This document shows, piece after piece, positions 43,173 to 51,918 of a stretch of DNA of 64,000 nt; the stretch's first letter is position 1; each line of letters opens with the position of its first letter. The stretch comes from Bacteroidia bacterium (GTDB taxonomy: Bacteria > Bacteroidota > Bacteroidia > Flavobacteriales > Flavobacteriaceae). The stretch is from contig JAUIDI010000002.1 in NCBI GenBank assembly GCA_030428705.1, positions 310,001-374,000 on the forward strand, read 5' to 3'. The translations under genes were made by a program, and so were the position numbers. Below the pieces are notes generated by a model. That model was not told the DNA's origin, did no database searches, and saw only the letters and a list, made by a program, of their open reading frames with translations.

Positions 43173-43693
43173 TTGCCCACAGTATTAGGTTTAAATTGAT
43201 TGTCAAGCCTATCTCTTTTCCTAATCGCTATTCCATCACGTTCATAGAATTCTGAATCGAACATAGGGTGATGTAGGTGTTCTTCAAAGTCAGAAGGTAT
43301 ATTATCATAGATAGGGTATAGCTCACGGCTGACCATCATATCCTGCAGATTTTTAATATCAGTGTCGCACTTCACCTTTATATTTTGATTTGTTCTGTGA
43401 CCATGTAGCCCCCCGTTTGCCTTGATATGAATGCATAATTGGCCATTAATGCCATTTTGGCAATCCCACGAATCCTCAGTTTTTTGAAGCAAACCTAAAT
43501 TATAGGCACCCTTATAGTTTACAAGTGATATGTCAATCTCCTTTAATTTATCATTTTCTACCTTAAATTTTCCGGCTACGCCAAAAAAAGTGTTGTATAA
43601 TTGACTTGCATAAATTAATTGATATCTATCTGGGTCGGTCAGTACAACATTTAGTGAGATTTTCTTAAAATTTTTAAGTTCTTTGGTTTCCAT
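43139..43693 (-). CDS. Unknown protein, first gene of the two-component operon
   Basis: 184 aa, no signal peptide or membrane helix. His- and Cys-containing segment CQNGINGQLCIHIKANGGLHGHRTNQNIKVKCDTD stands out around residues 78-112 and could bind metal; the body is otherwise mixed alpha/beta. It overlaps the sensor kinase start by 34 nt and is preceded by the operator/promoter at 43719-43767, so it is cotranscribed with the two-component genes and may be an accessory sensor or output. No family is recognised. Confidence 0.65.
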   Translation of the reverse strand: METKELKNFKKISLNVVLTDPDRYQLIYASQLYNTFFGVAGKFKVENDKLKEIDISLVNYKGAYNLGLLQKTEDSWDCQNGINGQLCIHIKANGGLHGHRTNQNIKVKCDTDIKNLQDMMVSRELYPIYDNIPSDFEEHLHHPMFDSEFYERDGIAIRKRDRLDNQFKPNTVGKCKNSLVYFLK

Positions 43694-43718
43694 TTTTTAT
43701 TTTTTTTCTTGGTTCGGT

Positions 43719-43767
43719 CAAATTTGATGGAATAATAATTTTCAAGAAATCCCCATTGATAGGTATT
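43719..43767 (-). promoter_or_regulatory. TCS-type promoter of the two-component operon
   Basis: On the minus strand AATACCTATCAATGGGGATT (43767-43748) is followed after exactly 21 bp by CAAATTTG (43726-43719), which differs from TAnnTTTG at the first base only. The first gene starts 26 nt downstream at 43693. The arrangement repeats that at 40559-40607. Confidence 0.7.
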
Positions 43768-43902
43768 TTCAACTTTGATCGGTCTTTCCTCTAAATCTAA
43801 AAAACTTTTAACAATTTTCTTCTTGTCAGCCGTATGGATTCTTATTCCAAAAAATAAGATTTGCCGGGTTAGGTACATTCTTTCCTACAAAAATCACTTG
43901 GA

Positions 43903-43951
43903 AATACCCATTAGTAGGTATTGTGCCCACTACGACCTCTCGTTAGTTTTA
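43903..43951 (+). promoter_or_regulatory. TCS-type promoter of the 61-aa gene
   Basis: AATACCCATTAGTAGGTATT (43903-43922), a perfect AATACC/GGTATT inverted repeat, is followed after exactly 21 bp by TAGTTTTA (43944-43951). The ATG at 43970 lies 18 nt further. This is the most symmetrical of the three copies. Confidence 0.75.
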
Positions 43952-43969
43952 CCGCAATAAAACCATACC

Positions 43970-44155
43970 ATGGGTCACAATAAAGATACGTTGAGGCAAT
44001 CGTTGGTCGAAACCTTCAATCAAAAACAATTGATATATGTTCAAAACCATTTTGGACTAACCAAAATCGAACTGGATTATTTACTGATGCTCAACACAAA
44101 ATATCATAAGAACCCTGCCCTCTTACTGAAGCAAATCATGCCGAACAAAAGATAG
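43970..44155 (+). CDS. Small protein controlled by the TCS-type promoter
   Basis: 61 aa, MGHNKDTLRQ..., basic, predicted helical throughout, no Cys and no membrane segment. The start is set by the promoter at 43903-43951, whose -7 box ends 18 nt before the ATG. Nothing in the sequence indicates its role. Because it is the only plus-strand target of the putative regulator, it may feed back on signalling or be the output of the system. No family is recognised. Confidence 0.6.
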   Translation: MGHNKDTLRQSLVETFNQKQLIYVQNHFGLTKIELDYLLMLNTKYHKNPALLLKQIMPNKR

Positions 44156-44460
44156 ACCATTAACCAAAACCCTTTATGGAACATGATCGTGAGGCCGGGG
44201 GAAATTACGAACGTGCGAAGTAAGGGGTTTTTAACTCCAAAATCCACTAGTGCCGTTTTGACCTTGCGCGTAACAAGTTTCAAAACCCATTTTTACTACA
44301 TCATTTATTTTTTAATTTGGAGCACTTCTTGGAATTTAAATTCCTTTTCCTTATTTTCAATGCTCCTTAGTTACCCCACCAAAAATTTTATTGATTTATT
44401 GTCCGAGCTTGAATTTCCATGCATTTAAGTTGTGGACGCGAACGTTTAATCTACACCGTT
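44156..44460. other. AT-rich intergenic region without a clear gene
   Basis: About 305 bp. An 81-codon open frame (44183-44428) and a 15-codon frame starting at 44176 are present; the first has no protein-like composition. No hairpin terminator or further operator copy is seen. Confidence 0.5.
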
Positions 44461-44613
44461 ATGGGGCTTGAAAATTCGACACTTGACACCGGAGTTATTC
44501 TCATACTGCTATTTATTTCGATAATGGTCATCGGGCGCATTTTTGTATCGCTGATAAAAATGGGGCAAAACCATGGTGAACGCGAAGAAGTTGGCAATAA
44601 TGCCCCAAAATAA
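44461..44613 (+). CDS. Small single-pass membrane protein
   Basis: 50 aa from the ATG at 44461 (MGLENSTLDTG); an in-frame ATG at 44419 would add an unconvincing N-terminus. One transmembrane helix (VILILLFISIMVIGRIFVSLI) is flanked by a polar N-terminus and a charged C-terminus (GEREEVGNNAPK). The function is unknown. It lies downstream of the 61-aa gene in the same orientation and could be part of its transcript. Confidence 0.45.
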   Translation: MGLENSTLDTGVILILLFISIMVIGRIFVSLIKMGQNHGEREEVGNNAPK

Positions 44614-44802
44614 GCCAAGCTACAACGCTATAGACCATTCCTAAATATTCCCAAAAACACCGATTTTTGAATTAATCGACGATTTGTTACGAAAATTCGA
44701 CCATTTATCACCGCCACTCCTCTGAACGTGCTTTACACGCGTTGACCGATTTTCTTGCCCCAAAAAAAATGTGGTACTGAACTTTGTAGAAAATTATTTT
44801 CT

Positions 44803-44934
44803 ATGAAGGCTATTTATTTTAAACTTAAAAATCGTCTTGAAAGAGAAGATGCTATCGCTGCGGTTAGCTGCTTCGTGATATCTTTGGCCATATTCTTTAT
44901 TATGAAGGTCCTATACCGTGAAATACCGCTCTAA
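44803..44934 (+). CDS. Very small single-pass membrane protein
   Basis: 43 aa, MKAIYFKLKNRLEREDAIAA followed by a membrane helix (VSCFVISLAIFFIMKVLY) and REIPL. Located between the 50-aa gene and the convergent dehydrogenase gene ending at 44953. A basic N-terminus before the helix suggests an N-in orientation. The region from 44614 to 44802 holds nothing else recognised. Confidence 0.4.
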   Translation: MKAIYFKLKNRLEREDAIAAVSCFVISLAIFFIMKVLYREIPL

Positions 44935-44952
44935 CCGGGAAAGTGCCACCTA

Positions 44953-47475
44953 CTAATTAATAGTAAACCTCAAAGTGTCGAGCTCATTCGCTTTCCATGG
45001 TGTAATCTGACCCTGGGTGCGAAAACGTGTACCGCCTACGGTCCTACTTTCTATTGGGCTTGCCGAATTACCCCATGAATTTCTTATGTACGTGGCAATG
45101 GCCGCAATATCTTCGTTCTGCAGGGTAGAAAACGAAGGCATGCTCGGCAAAATATCAGGAATGTCATATAGTTTTCCCTCGACCGTTACCGGACCTTCCA
45201 TACCATGCAATAGGATCATGGCCAATTTATATTGCTCCCCTAAAACCCATTCAGAACCTTTCAAAGGTGGTGCAAAACGTTTCATTCCTTCTCCTTGGGT
45301 ACCATGACAATTTGCGCAGAGGTTCAGGTATTTTTGCCTACCTATGGCATATATATCGTTATCGATTTCAAAACTCGTCGCGTCTACAACTTCTTCTTTC
45401 GGCTTTCCGGGCCAAGTCAGCTTTTTATGAAGGGCTGCCGAAACATCTTTTTGTTTTAAAATAGCCGGCTTGGAATCAAGTACGATTTCACCCGAATCAT
45501 TATGTCCCCTAGCGTTCAAGATACCATTTACGATGGCCAATGTCAACCACTTGGTTTCCCCTGATTTATTAACTTCAGCAATCTTCAATAATTCTTGGAA
45601 ATCAAGCATTTCCCCACTGTTGGCAACTGCTGTGGCAAGCATTTCCACAAAAATCTCATGTTTTTGATCATATTCTCTCCATTCCTCATTTTGCAAAAGA
45701 TCCTTAAGCATCTCAAGTTCCCGGTCTTGTAGGGCACTCATCACCACATCACGTGCCACTGGTAAATGACCGAAACGCTCTAAAAACATTTTTGAGGTTT
45801 CGAGAGCCGTTTTTGAATCGATTCCGTGGCTGGAAAGTACCATCTGCATCTGTAAATAAGGATGGGCTTTTTCATAGTGGTCTACCAAGAAATTTTCCAA
45901 CTCCCTTTTCACATCGATATGGTCCGACTCCATACCATCCAATAATCTCAATGCCGTCGATGCCACTCTTGGGTCGTCAGCCTCCAAAACGGGCAAAACG
46001 GTTTCGGATCTTATGAGCCCCAAACCCTCCAAAGTCCATAAGGCGTGTAATTGTGCCAGGGGGTTTCCATTTTCCAGAACCCCTTCCAATTCAGGGGCAG
46101 TGGATACTCCCTTTTCTACCAAAAGTCGTTGGGCGGTATCACGGATCCAACCATTCGGACTTCCCAATAATGCTACCAATTTCTTGGAATCCGCCTCGGA
46201 CAAATCAGGAATTTTACTATTGGTATTTCCCTTTTTGGTTATTCTCCAAATCCTGCCCATATGGATGGGCTTGTCCAGCTTTCGTTCCAAAGTCACTTTT
46301 CTGAGATAATCACTCATATATGGGCCGTGCTGGATTATGCCTTTATACATATCGACTACATACAGGGCACCGTCAGGGCCGGAAGCCATGGAAATGGGCC
46401 TAAAGCGCTCATCGGTCGATGCCAAAAACTCCCTATCATCATAAACCCCTTTGGCACTCAACATAAAACCTTCCTCGATAATACGGTTTTGCTTGATCAA
46501 ATTTGCCGTAGGTTCGCATACAAACGCATTTCCATTATAATTATCTGGTAAGCTATTGCCCCTATAAATCAAAGGGCCACAGGCCGAGGCAAATTCCAAT
46601 AAACGCCCTTGCTCGTCCAAAGTACCCGGAACATAACCACGATTGACCGCTGTATTGCTTCGAATAGGGAATATTTCCCGTTCCAAGGTCAACCCATGGT
46701 CAATACCGCTGGAGGGTGTATGATTCTTGTTGCGCATTAGAGTGTTGGGTGGTACCAGGTCGCCATGTAACTGCGACCAATTGTAATTGTAGAACAAACG
46801 ACCGACATCATCATGTACGATACCCCATTGACCCCGAAACTCGGTTTCATCCTTTATCCATTCATTGTCGATTCTTTTGTAACGATATTTTGACTTGGCA
46901 TTGTAGAGCCAATTATCGAGGCCGCGCCAAAGCCCGTTGGCGGAATGTTCCGGCATACCCGAACCTCCATAGGTCGAATCGATAAGTATTTTTGAATCTG
47001 CCTTAAAATCACCATCGGTATCCTGTGCATACCACAGGGGGATATTCTCGGAAACCAAAATTCCGCCCTTGACTAGGGCAATGGCACGAGGTAGTACAAG
47101 ACTATCCAAAAAAATAGTACCTCTATCCATTTTACCATCGCCATCATCATCAAATAATACGGATACCCTACCTGTTCGGGCCTTCTCATCGGTACCGTCG
47201 ATATCGGTCATAAAACCTAGCATCTCGACTACCCATAACCTACCGGCTTCGTCAATTGTCATTGCCACCGGATCTTGAACCAAAGGTTCTGAAGCTACCA
47301 GTTCGATTTGAAGGTTGTCATCGGCAAGTACGAATGACGACAGTGCTTCTTTTGGGGTTAAAGGAGGGGAGGGCTCTTTGTTGCTATCACAACTTATCCC
47401 CATGACCAAAAGCCCAAACATAAAAATTTTGGGCAATCCCATGCATTCGAACACTATTCGATTCTTCATGACCAT
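44953..47475 (-). CDS. PVC-type sugar dehydrogenase with HEAT repeats and cytochrome c
   Basis: Start at 47475 (MVMKNRIVFE...), 7 nt after the GntP stop; 840 aa. A lipoprotein signal ends in MGISC. Residues about 50-410 form a beta-propeller typical of PVC-type membrane-bound dehydrogenases (VQDPVAMTIDEAGRLWVVEMLG, DGDGKMDRGTIFLD, GPDGALYVVDMYKG). HEAT-like repeats follow (about 430-680), then a cytochrome c domain with CANCH (about residues 729-733 of the frame counted from 47502) and a Met ligand in LPSMPSF. Such proteins are periplasmic and probably oxidise sugars or sugar acids, passing electrons to cytochrome. It ends the dehydratase / GntP / dehydrogenase operon. Confidence 0.85.
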   Translation of the reverse strand: MVMKNRIVFECMGLPKIFMFGLLVMGISCDSNKEPSPPLTPKEALSSFVLADDNLQIELVASEPLVQDPVAMTIDEAGRLWVVEMLGFMTDIDGTDEKARTGRVSVLFDDDGDGKMDRGTIFLDSLVLPRAIALVKGGILVSENIPLWYAQDTDGDFKADSKILIDSTYGGSGMPEHSANGLWRGLDNWLYNAKSKYRYKRIDNEWIKDETEFRGQWGIVHDDVGRLFYNYNWSQLHGDLVPPNTLMRNKNHTPSSGIDHGLTLEREIFPIRSNTAVNRGYVPGTLDEQGRLLEFASACGPLIYRGNSLPDNYNGNAFVCEPTANLIKQNRIIEEGFMLSAKGVYDDREFLASTDERFRPISMASGPDGALYVVDMYKGIIQHGPYMSDYLRKVTLERKLDKPIHMGRIWRITKKGNTNSKIPDLSEADSKKLVALLGSPNGWIRDTAQRLLVEKGVSTAPELEGVLENGNPLAQLHALWTLEGLGLIRSETVLPVLEADDPRVASTALRLLDGMESDHIDVKRELENFLVDHYEKAHPYLQMQMVLSSHGIDSKTALETSKMFLERFGHLPVARDVVMSALQDRELEMLKDLLQNEEWREYDQKHEIFVEMLATAVANSGEMLDFQELLKIAEVNKSGETKWLTLAIVNGILNARGHNDSGEIVLDSKPAILKQKDVSAALHKKLTWPGKPKEEVVDATSFEIDNDIYAIGRQKYLNLCANCHGTQGEGMKRFAPPLKGSEWVLGEQYKLAMILLHGMEGPVTVEGKLYDIPDILPSMPSFSTLQNEDIAAIATYIRNSWGNSASPIESRTVGGTRFRTQGQITPWKANELDTLRFTIN

Positions 47476-47482
47476 TGAAAAT

Positions 47483-48820
47483 CTATAGGATGAAAGAGGC
47501 AATATATATCATCAATGCCGCGAAAACCCCAACTACCAAAGTGCCCAAAGTGTAGACGCGATAACCTGTTTTAACGTCAATACCCGAAAATTGGGTCAAA
47601 ATCCAAAAGCCACTATCATTGGCATGCGAAACCACCATCGCACCTGCTCCTATTGCGGCAACTACAAGTGCCTTATCAATTTCGGTACTAAAACCCATGG
47701 TCATTAACAAAGGGGCTACAATGGATGCCGTTGTTATAAGAGCCACCGTTGAAGAACCTTGTGCCGTTTTTATTGCAGCGCAAAGCAAGAATGGAAGCCA
47801 GATACCAAGATTGGCCCCGGAAAGCGCATCGGCCAAAACATCGGCAATTCCGCTATTCTGAAGTATGGTACCAAAAATACCACCGGCACCGGTAATCAAT
47901 ATAATATTCGATGCATCGGTAAGGGCCTTACCGACCCACCCAGAAGTGGAGAGCATTTCTTGATCAAACTTTTTTGGCAACAAGAAGGATAAAAACATAC
48001 CGATAATCAACGCTATAATGGGAGATCCTATAAAAGAAATAAACTTCATGAAACCGGATACCTCGGCTCCTTCGACCAAATTAAATTCCATGATCGACTT
48101 TCCCACGATCAGTAAAATAGGGACCAGTATGGGTAAAAACGATTTGAAGGCACTCGGAGCCTGTTTCATTTTATCGGCAATGACCTCATCGGTGATTTCG
48201 GGATTGGGATCGATATAGGTTTTCTGCCCCATTTTTTTACAGTAGACAACTGCAACGATCAATGACAATAGACCGATTACCAGACCGACCAGCATGACCA
48301 ACCCTACATCGGCACCAATAATCCCAGCAGCGGCTATGGGACCTGGGGTAGGAGGAACCAACACATGGGTTATCATCAAACCTAAAATCAGGGCCGTTGC
48401 GGTCCCTACAATTGAAAGGCCCGCCCTTTTTGTAAGGCTTTTGTTCAACGGGTTCAAAATGATGAAACCACTGTCGGCAAATACAGGAATCGAAACTATG
48501 AAACCGACTATTCCCATCGCTTCATGGACCCTTTTCTTGCCGATCATCCGGAGTACTACCTCGGCCAATTTATAAGCTCCGCCCGAATGTTCCAAAAAGG
48601 CACCGATGATGACTCCCAATATGATAACAATACCGATTTTGCCCAGCGTGATCCCGAATCCGTCATTGACCAATTGCACAATGGTATCCAATCCCATTCC
48701 TGAAAAAAGTGCAAAGAACAAAGCCGCTCCTAGGAGTGCCAAAAAAGGGTGGACTTTCCACTTGACGGTTAAAAGAATAATAAAAAGTACGCTTAAGACT
48801 AGTAATAAAATGGCTAACAT
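47483..48820 (-). CDS. GntP-family gluconate/sugar-acid:H+ symporter
   Basis: 445 aa with about 12 hydrophobic segments. The sequence opens MLAILLLVLSVLFIILLTVKWKVHPFLALLGAALFFAL, as in GntT/GntP, and contains LEHSGGAYKLAEVVLRMIGK, THVLVPPTPGPIAAAGIIGADVGL and SGANLGIWLPFLLCAAIKTAQGSSTVALIT, all typical of the family. It transports aldonates such as gluconate or galactonate into the cytoplasm. It starts 10 nt after the dehydratase and is followed by the dehydrogenase, so it presumably imports the sugar acid that the periplasmic dehydrogenase produces. Confidence 0.92.
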   Translation of the reverse strand: MLAILLLVLSVLFIILLTVKWKVHPFLALLGAALFFALFSGMGLDTIVQLVNDGFGITLGKIGIVIILGVIIGAFLEHSGGAYKLAEVVLRMIGKKRVHEAMGIVGFIVSIPVFADSGFIILNPLNKSLTKRAGLSIVGTATALILGLMITHVLVPPTPGPIAAAGIIGADVGLVMLVGLVIGLLSLIVAVVYCKKMGQKTYIDPNPEITDEVIADKMKQAPSAFKSFLPILVPILLIVGKSIMEFNLVEGAEVSGFMKFISFIGSPIIALIIGMFLSFLLPKKFDQEMLSTSGWVGKALTDASNIILITGAGGIFGTILQNSGIADVLADALSGANLGIWLPFLLCAAIKTAQGSSTVALITTASIVAPLLMTMGFSTEIDKALVVAAIGAGAMVVSHANDSGFWILTQFSGIDVKTGYRVYTLGTLVVGVFAALMIYIASFIL

Positions 48821-48830
48821 AGGTTGGTTT

Positions 48831-50561
48831 TTAATGTGCGTCGCGCGTCACCTCGGAACTTGATTTACCGACCAAGAAATCGAGATCGGCACCCAGATGC
48901 GACTGTTGAACGGTTTTTGTATATAAGCTGGTATATCCTCTATCTACAGGGGGAGCAGGTGGAACCCATTCTGCTTTTCGTTTTTTTAGTTCGGATTCCT
49001 CGACATCTAAATGGAGTTTGCGATTAGGGACATCCAATATGATGGTGTCTCCCGATTTTACCAATGCCAACAATCCCCCTACGGATGATTCCGGCGAAAC
49101 ATGGAGTATGACCGTTCCAAAGGCGGTACCGCTCATGCGACCATCCGAAATGCGTACAATATCCTTGATTCCTTTTTTCAACAATTTTTCAGGAAGATCC
49201 ATATTGCCGACCTCTGCCATGCCGGGATACCCTACGGGCCCGACCCCTTTGAGTACCATTACACTGTTCTCGTCAATCTCCAGATCAGGATCGTCAACCG
49301 TTTGTAGAAATTCCTCGATGGTCTCAAAAACGACCGCCCTACCCTTATGGGTCATCAGTTCAGGCGTTGCCGCGGATGGTTTGATTACCGCACCGTTTTC
49401 GCAAAGATTACCGTAAAGAACTGCGATTCCGGCTTCCTCCATAAAAGGTTTATCAAGGGTTGCAATGACTTCTTCGTTATAGCATTCCGCGCCGTCGTTA
49501 TTATCGACCAATGATTTTCCGTTTACGGTAATAACATTGTGATGTAGGTGTTCCTTCATTTCGTTGATGACCACGGGCAATCCTCCGGCGTCAAAAAAAT
49601 CTTCCATCAAATATGAACCCGAAGGCATCAGATTGACCAAAAGCGGAATCTTGCTTCCGAGCGTATCGAATTCCTTAAGATTCAACTTTACCCCTACCCT
49701 GCCGGCAATAGCAAGTAAATGAATGATGAAATTTGTAGACCCCCCAATCGCGGCATTTACCTTTATGGAGTTTTCAAAAGCCTCTTTGGTCAATATTTTC
49801 GATATTTTAAGGTCTTCTTTGACCATTTCGACTATACGCCTGCCCGAGAGTTGCGCCATTACCTTTTTACGTGAGTCGACTGCAGGAATCGCGGCGGCCC
49901 CGGGGAGGGTGAGCCCCAATGATTCTACCATACAGGCCATCGTAGATGCGGTTCCCATAGTCATGCAATGCCCCGCACTTCTAGCGGAACAAATTTCGGC
50001 CTCGATCTGGTCTTCGGGAGTAAAACCCTCGTTCTTGATCTTATCCTTCAACTGCCAGACAAAAGTACCCGAACCGATACGCTCTCCCTTGTATTTCCCA
50101 TTTAACATCGGCCCACCTGGTACTACGATCGTGGGCAGATCTACACTACAGGCCCCCATTACGGTAGAGGGTGTAGTCTTGTCGCAACCGGTCAAAAGCA
50201 CAACACCATCCAACGGATTAGCACGGATACTTTCTTCGGTATCCATACTTGCCAAATTTCGAAAGAGCATGGCCGTTGGCCGCATCAATATCTCGCCACA
50301 ACTTGTCACCGGAAATTCATAAGGTACCCCGCCGGCCTCTAGGACGCCTTTCTTAACAAACTCGGCAAAATCCCGTAAATGGGCATTGCAAGGGGTCAGT
50401 TCGGACCATGTATTACATATTCCGATTACCGGGCGGCCCTCAAAATAGTCGGTAGGCAATCCTTGATTGCGCATCCAAGAACGGTGGATAAAGGCCGATT
50501 TTGGGTCATCAGGACTGAACCAGTCGGCACTTCTAAGTTTCTTGTCTTTTTTTTCTTCCAT
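48831..50561 (-). CDS. IlvD/Edd-family sugar-acid dehydratase
   Basis: About 576 aa from the ATG at 50561 (MEEKKDKKLRS); an ATG at 50573 is possible but overlaps the operator. The three Fe-S cysteines are Cys 53 (ICNTWSEL), Cys 130 (GCDKTTPS) and Cys 203 (SAGHCMTMGTAS), numbered from 50573. This fits the pentonate/hexonate dehydratase branch (arabinonate, xylonate, galactonate or fuconate), rather than isoleucine/valine biosynthesis, given its operon partners GntP and dehydrogenase. It would convert an aldonate into a 2-keto-3-deoxy sugar acid in the cytoplasm. The operator palindrome lies just upstream. Confidence 0.88.
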   Translation of the reverse strand: MEEKKDKKLRSADWFSPDDPKSAFIHRSWMRNQGLPTDYFEGRPVIGICNTWSELTPCNAHLRDFAEFVKKGVLEAGGVPYEFPVTSCGEILMRPTAMLFRNLASMDTEESIRANPLDGVVLLTGCDKTTPSTVMGACSVDLPTIVVPGGPMLNGKYKGERIGSGTFVWQLKDKIKNEGFTPEDQIEAEICSARSAGHCMTMGTASTMACMVESLGLTLPGAAAIPAVDSRKKVMAQLSGRRIVEMVKEDLKISKILTKEAFENSIKVNAAIGGSTNFIIHLLAIAGRVGVKLNLKEFDTLGSKIPLLVNLMPSGSYLMEDFFDAGGLPVVINEMKEHLHHNVITVNGKSLVDNNDGAECYNEEVIATLDKPFMEEAGIAVLYGNLCENGAVIKPSAATPELMTHKGRAVVFETIEEFLQTVDDPDLEIDENSVMVLKGVGPVGYPGMAEVGNMDLPEKLLKKGIKDIVRISDGRMSGTAFGTVILHVSPESSVGGLLALVKSGDTIILDVPNRKLHLDVEESELKKRKAEWVPPAPPVDRGYTSLYTKTVQQSHLGADLDFLVGKSSSEVTRDAH

Positions 50562-50577
50562 AAAATAAATCATCGAC

Positions 50578-50599
50578 TTCCATAAATCGACTTATGGAA
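50578..50599. promoter_or_regulatory. Perfect 22-bp operator palindrome at the dehydratase promoter
   Basis: TTCCATAA-ATCGAC-TTATGGAA, perfect 8-bp arms (50578-50585 and 50592-50599), 17 nt upstream of the dehydratase start. A further TTCCATAA half-site occurs at 50556-50563. A second inverted repeat ACATAA/TTATGT (50662-50667 and 50676-50681) lies in the same divergent space. It is probably a site for a sugar-acid-responsive regulator. Confidence 0.6.
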
Positions 50600-50755
50600 A
50601 TTCGGAAATCAAGGTATCATCTTTAAAGGAGTTTACAAAATCGAAATCTTGTTAATTTTTTACATAATCAATGATTTATGTGAATTGTCCTCAGATATGA
50701 CAATCTTTTGCTACATTTAATAGCATTTTTATAGAAAAACTTTGAAATATCAAAA

Positions 50756-51823
50756 ATGAGACGACGCACGTTTATCAAGAATTCCTCGGCGACGGCATTG
50801 CTTGCCGTCATGCCGGCCTTGCCCGATTTTTCACCTACGTTTGCCGAAATGAGGTTCGGAGTGGCCGATGCATCCTATATGATGCGACGCTACAGAAACA
50901 TCGAAAGTAAGCTATACCCGCCTTTCGCCAATGCAATGGAAATAATCGATCACTGTGCTTCGTTAGGATTTGGAGGTGTTCAAACCGGCGTCAGGGGATG
51001 GGATGCCAAATTCGCGAAGAAGGTAAGAAAGCGTAAGGAAGAACTTGATATTTTTTTGGAGGCACAGATTCGCCTGCCAAAGTCCGATGCCGACATCGAA
51101 CGCTTTGAGACCGAAGTGAAAAATGCCAAAGAAACGGGAATCGAAATTTTCAGAACCGCCTGCCTTTCAGGTAGAAGATACGAAACCTTTGATTCGATGG
51201 AAGGTTTTTTAAAGTTCAAGGAAGCATCTATTTTGGAAATGCAGCGGGCCGAACCCATTATGCGAAAACATCGGGTGAAACTCGCCGTCGAGAACCATAA
51301 GGACTGGCGCGCCGATGAATTTGTCAAAATATTGAACGGCCTGGGCAGTGAATGGATCGGGGTTACCTTGGATACAGGAAACAATATATCACTGTTGGAA
51401 GACCCTATGCATGTCGTCGAAGTATTGGCCCCATATTCTATTTCGGTCCATCTTAAAGATATGGCCGTAGAAGAGTACGACGACGGTTTCTTAATGTCTG
51501 AAGTCAATTTGGGAGAAGGCTATCTCGATATTGAAGGTATGATAAAAACCATCAAAAAACATAATCCCGATATTCGGTTCAACCTTGAAATGATTACGCG
51601 GGATCCGTTAAAGATTCCGTGTCTTACCGAAAAATATTGGGCCACTTTTGACCAGATTTCCGCACGGGATTTGGGGAGATACCTCCACGGTATTAAAAGT
51701 ATAAAGACCAAAGAGCCATTGCCAACCGTGTCGGACAAAGCCACTGATGAGCAATTACGATTGGAAGTTGAGAACAATCGCACCTCATTACAATACGCAA
51801 AACAACATTTAGGATTCAAATAG
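50756..51823 (+). CDS. Tat-exported sugar-phosphate isomerase/epimerase-like TIM-barrel protein
   Basis: 355 aa. The N-terminus MRRRTFIKNSSATALLAVM has a twin-arginine motif (RRRTFIK), so the protein is exported in folded form. The body is an AP-endonuclease-2 / xylose isomerase-like TIM barrel: VKLAVENHKDWRADEFVKIL, VTLDTGNNISLLEDP, SVHLKDMAVEE and RFNLEMITRDP provide the usual metal-ligand Glu, Asp and His positions. It could isomerise or epimerise a sugar in the periplasm. It is the first gene of the plus-strand pair with the SDR gene (95-bp gap), divergent from the dehydratase. Confidence 0.82.
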   Translation: MRRRTFIKNSSATALLAVMPALPDFSPTFAEMRFGVADASYMMRRYRNIESKLYPPFANAMEIIDHCASLGFGGVQTGVRGWDAKFAKKVRKRKEELDIFLEAQIRLPKSDADIERFETEVKNAKETGIEIFRTACLSGRRYETFDSMEGFLKFKEASILEMQRAEPIMRKHRVKLAVENHKDWRADEFVKILNGLGSEWIGVTLDTGNNISLLEDPMHVVEVLAPYSISVHLKDMAVEEYDDGFLMSEVNLGEGYLDIEGMIKTIKKHNPDIRFNLEMITRDPLKIPCLTEKYWATFDQISARDLGRYLHGIKSIKTKEPLPTVSDKATDEQLRLEVENNRTSLQYAKQHLGFK

Positions 51824-51918
51824 TCCGGTTTTTAAAGTAAAATGAACTATTTTCCGTATCCAAGGCTACTTAAAATAGTCTTTGGTTCATCTTTGAATTA
51901 AATCACATAACACATAAA

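Noticed and set aside
43651-43878. 75-codon minus-strand open frame across the TCS-type promoter
   Set aside because: It covers the operator and -7 box of the two-component operon and overlaps the next gene by 43 nt; the regulatory reading explains the sequence better.
44183-44428. 81-codon plus-strand open frame
   Set aside because: Composition is not protein-like and no promoter or family signal is seen.
36000-45000. Search for an integrase, insertion sequence or att repeat of ssrA
   Set aside because: No recombinase, terminal inverted repeat or second copy of the tmRNA end was seen, so a mobile element is not annotated.
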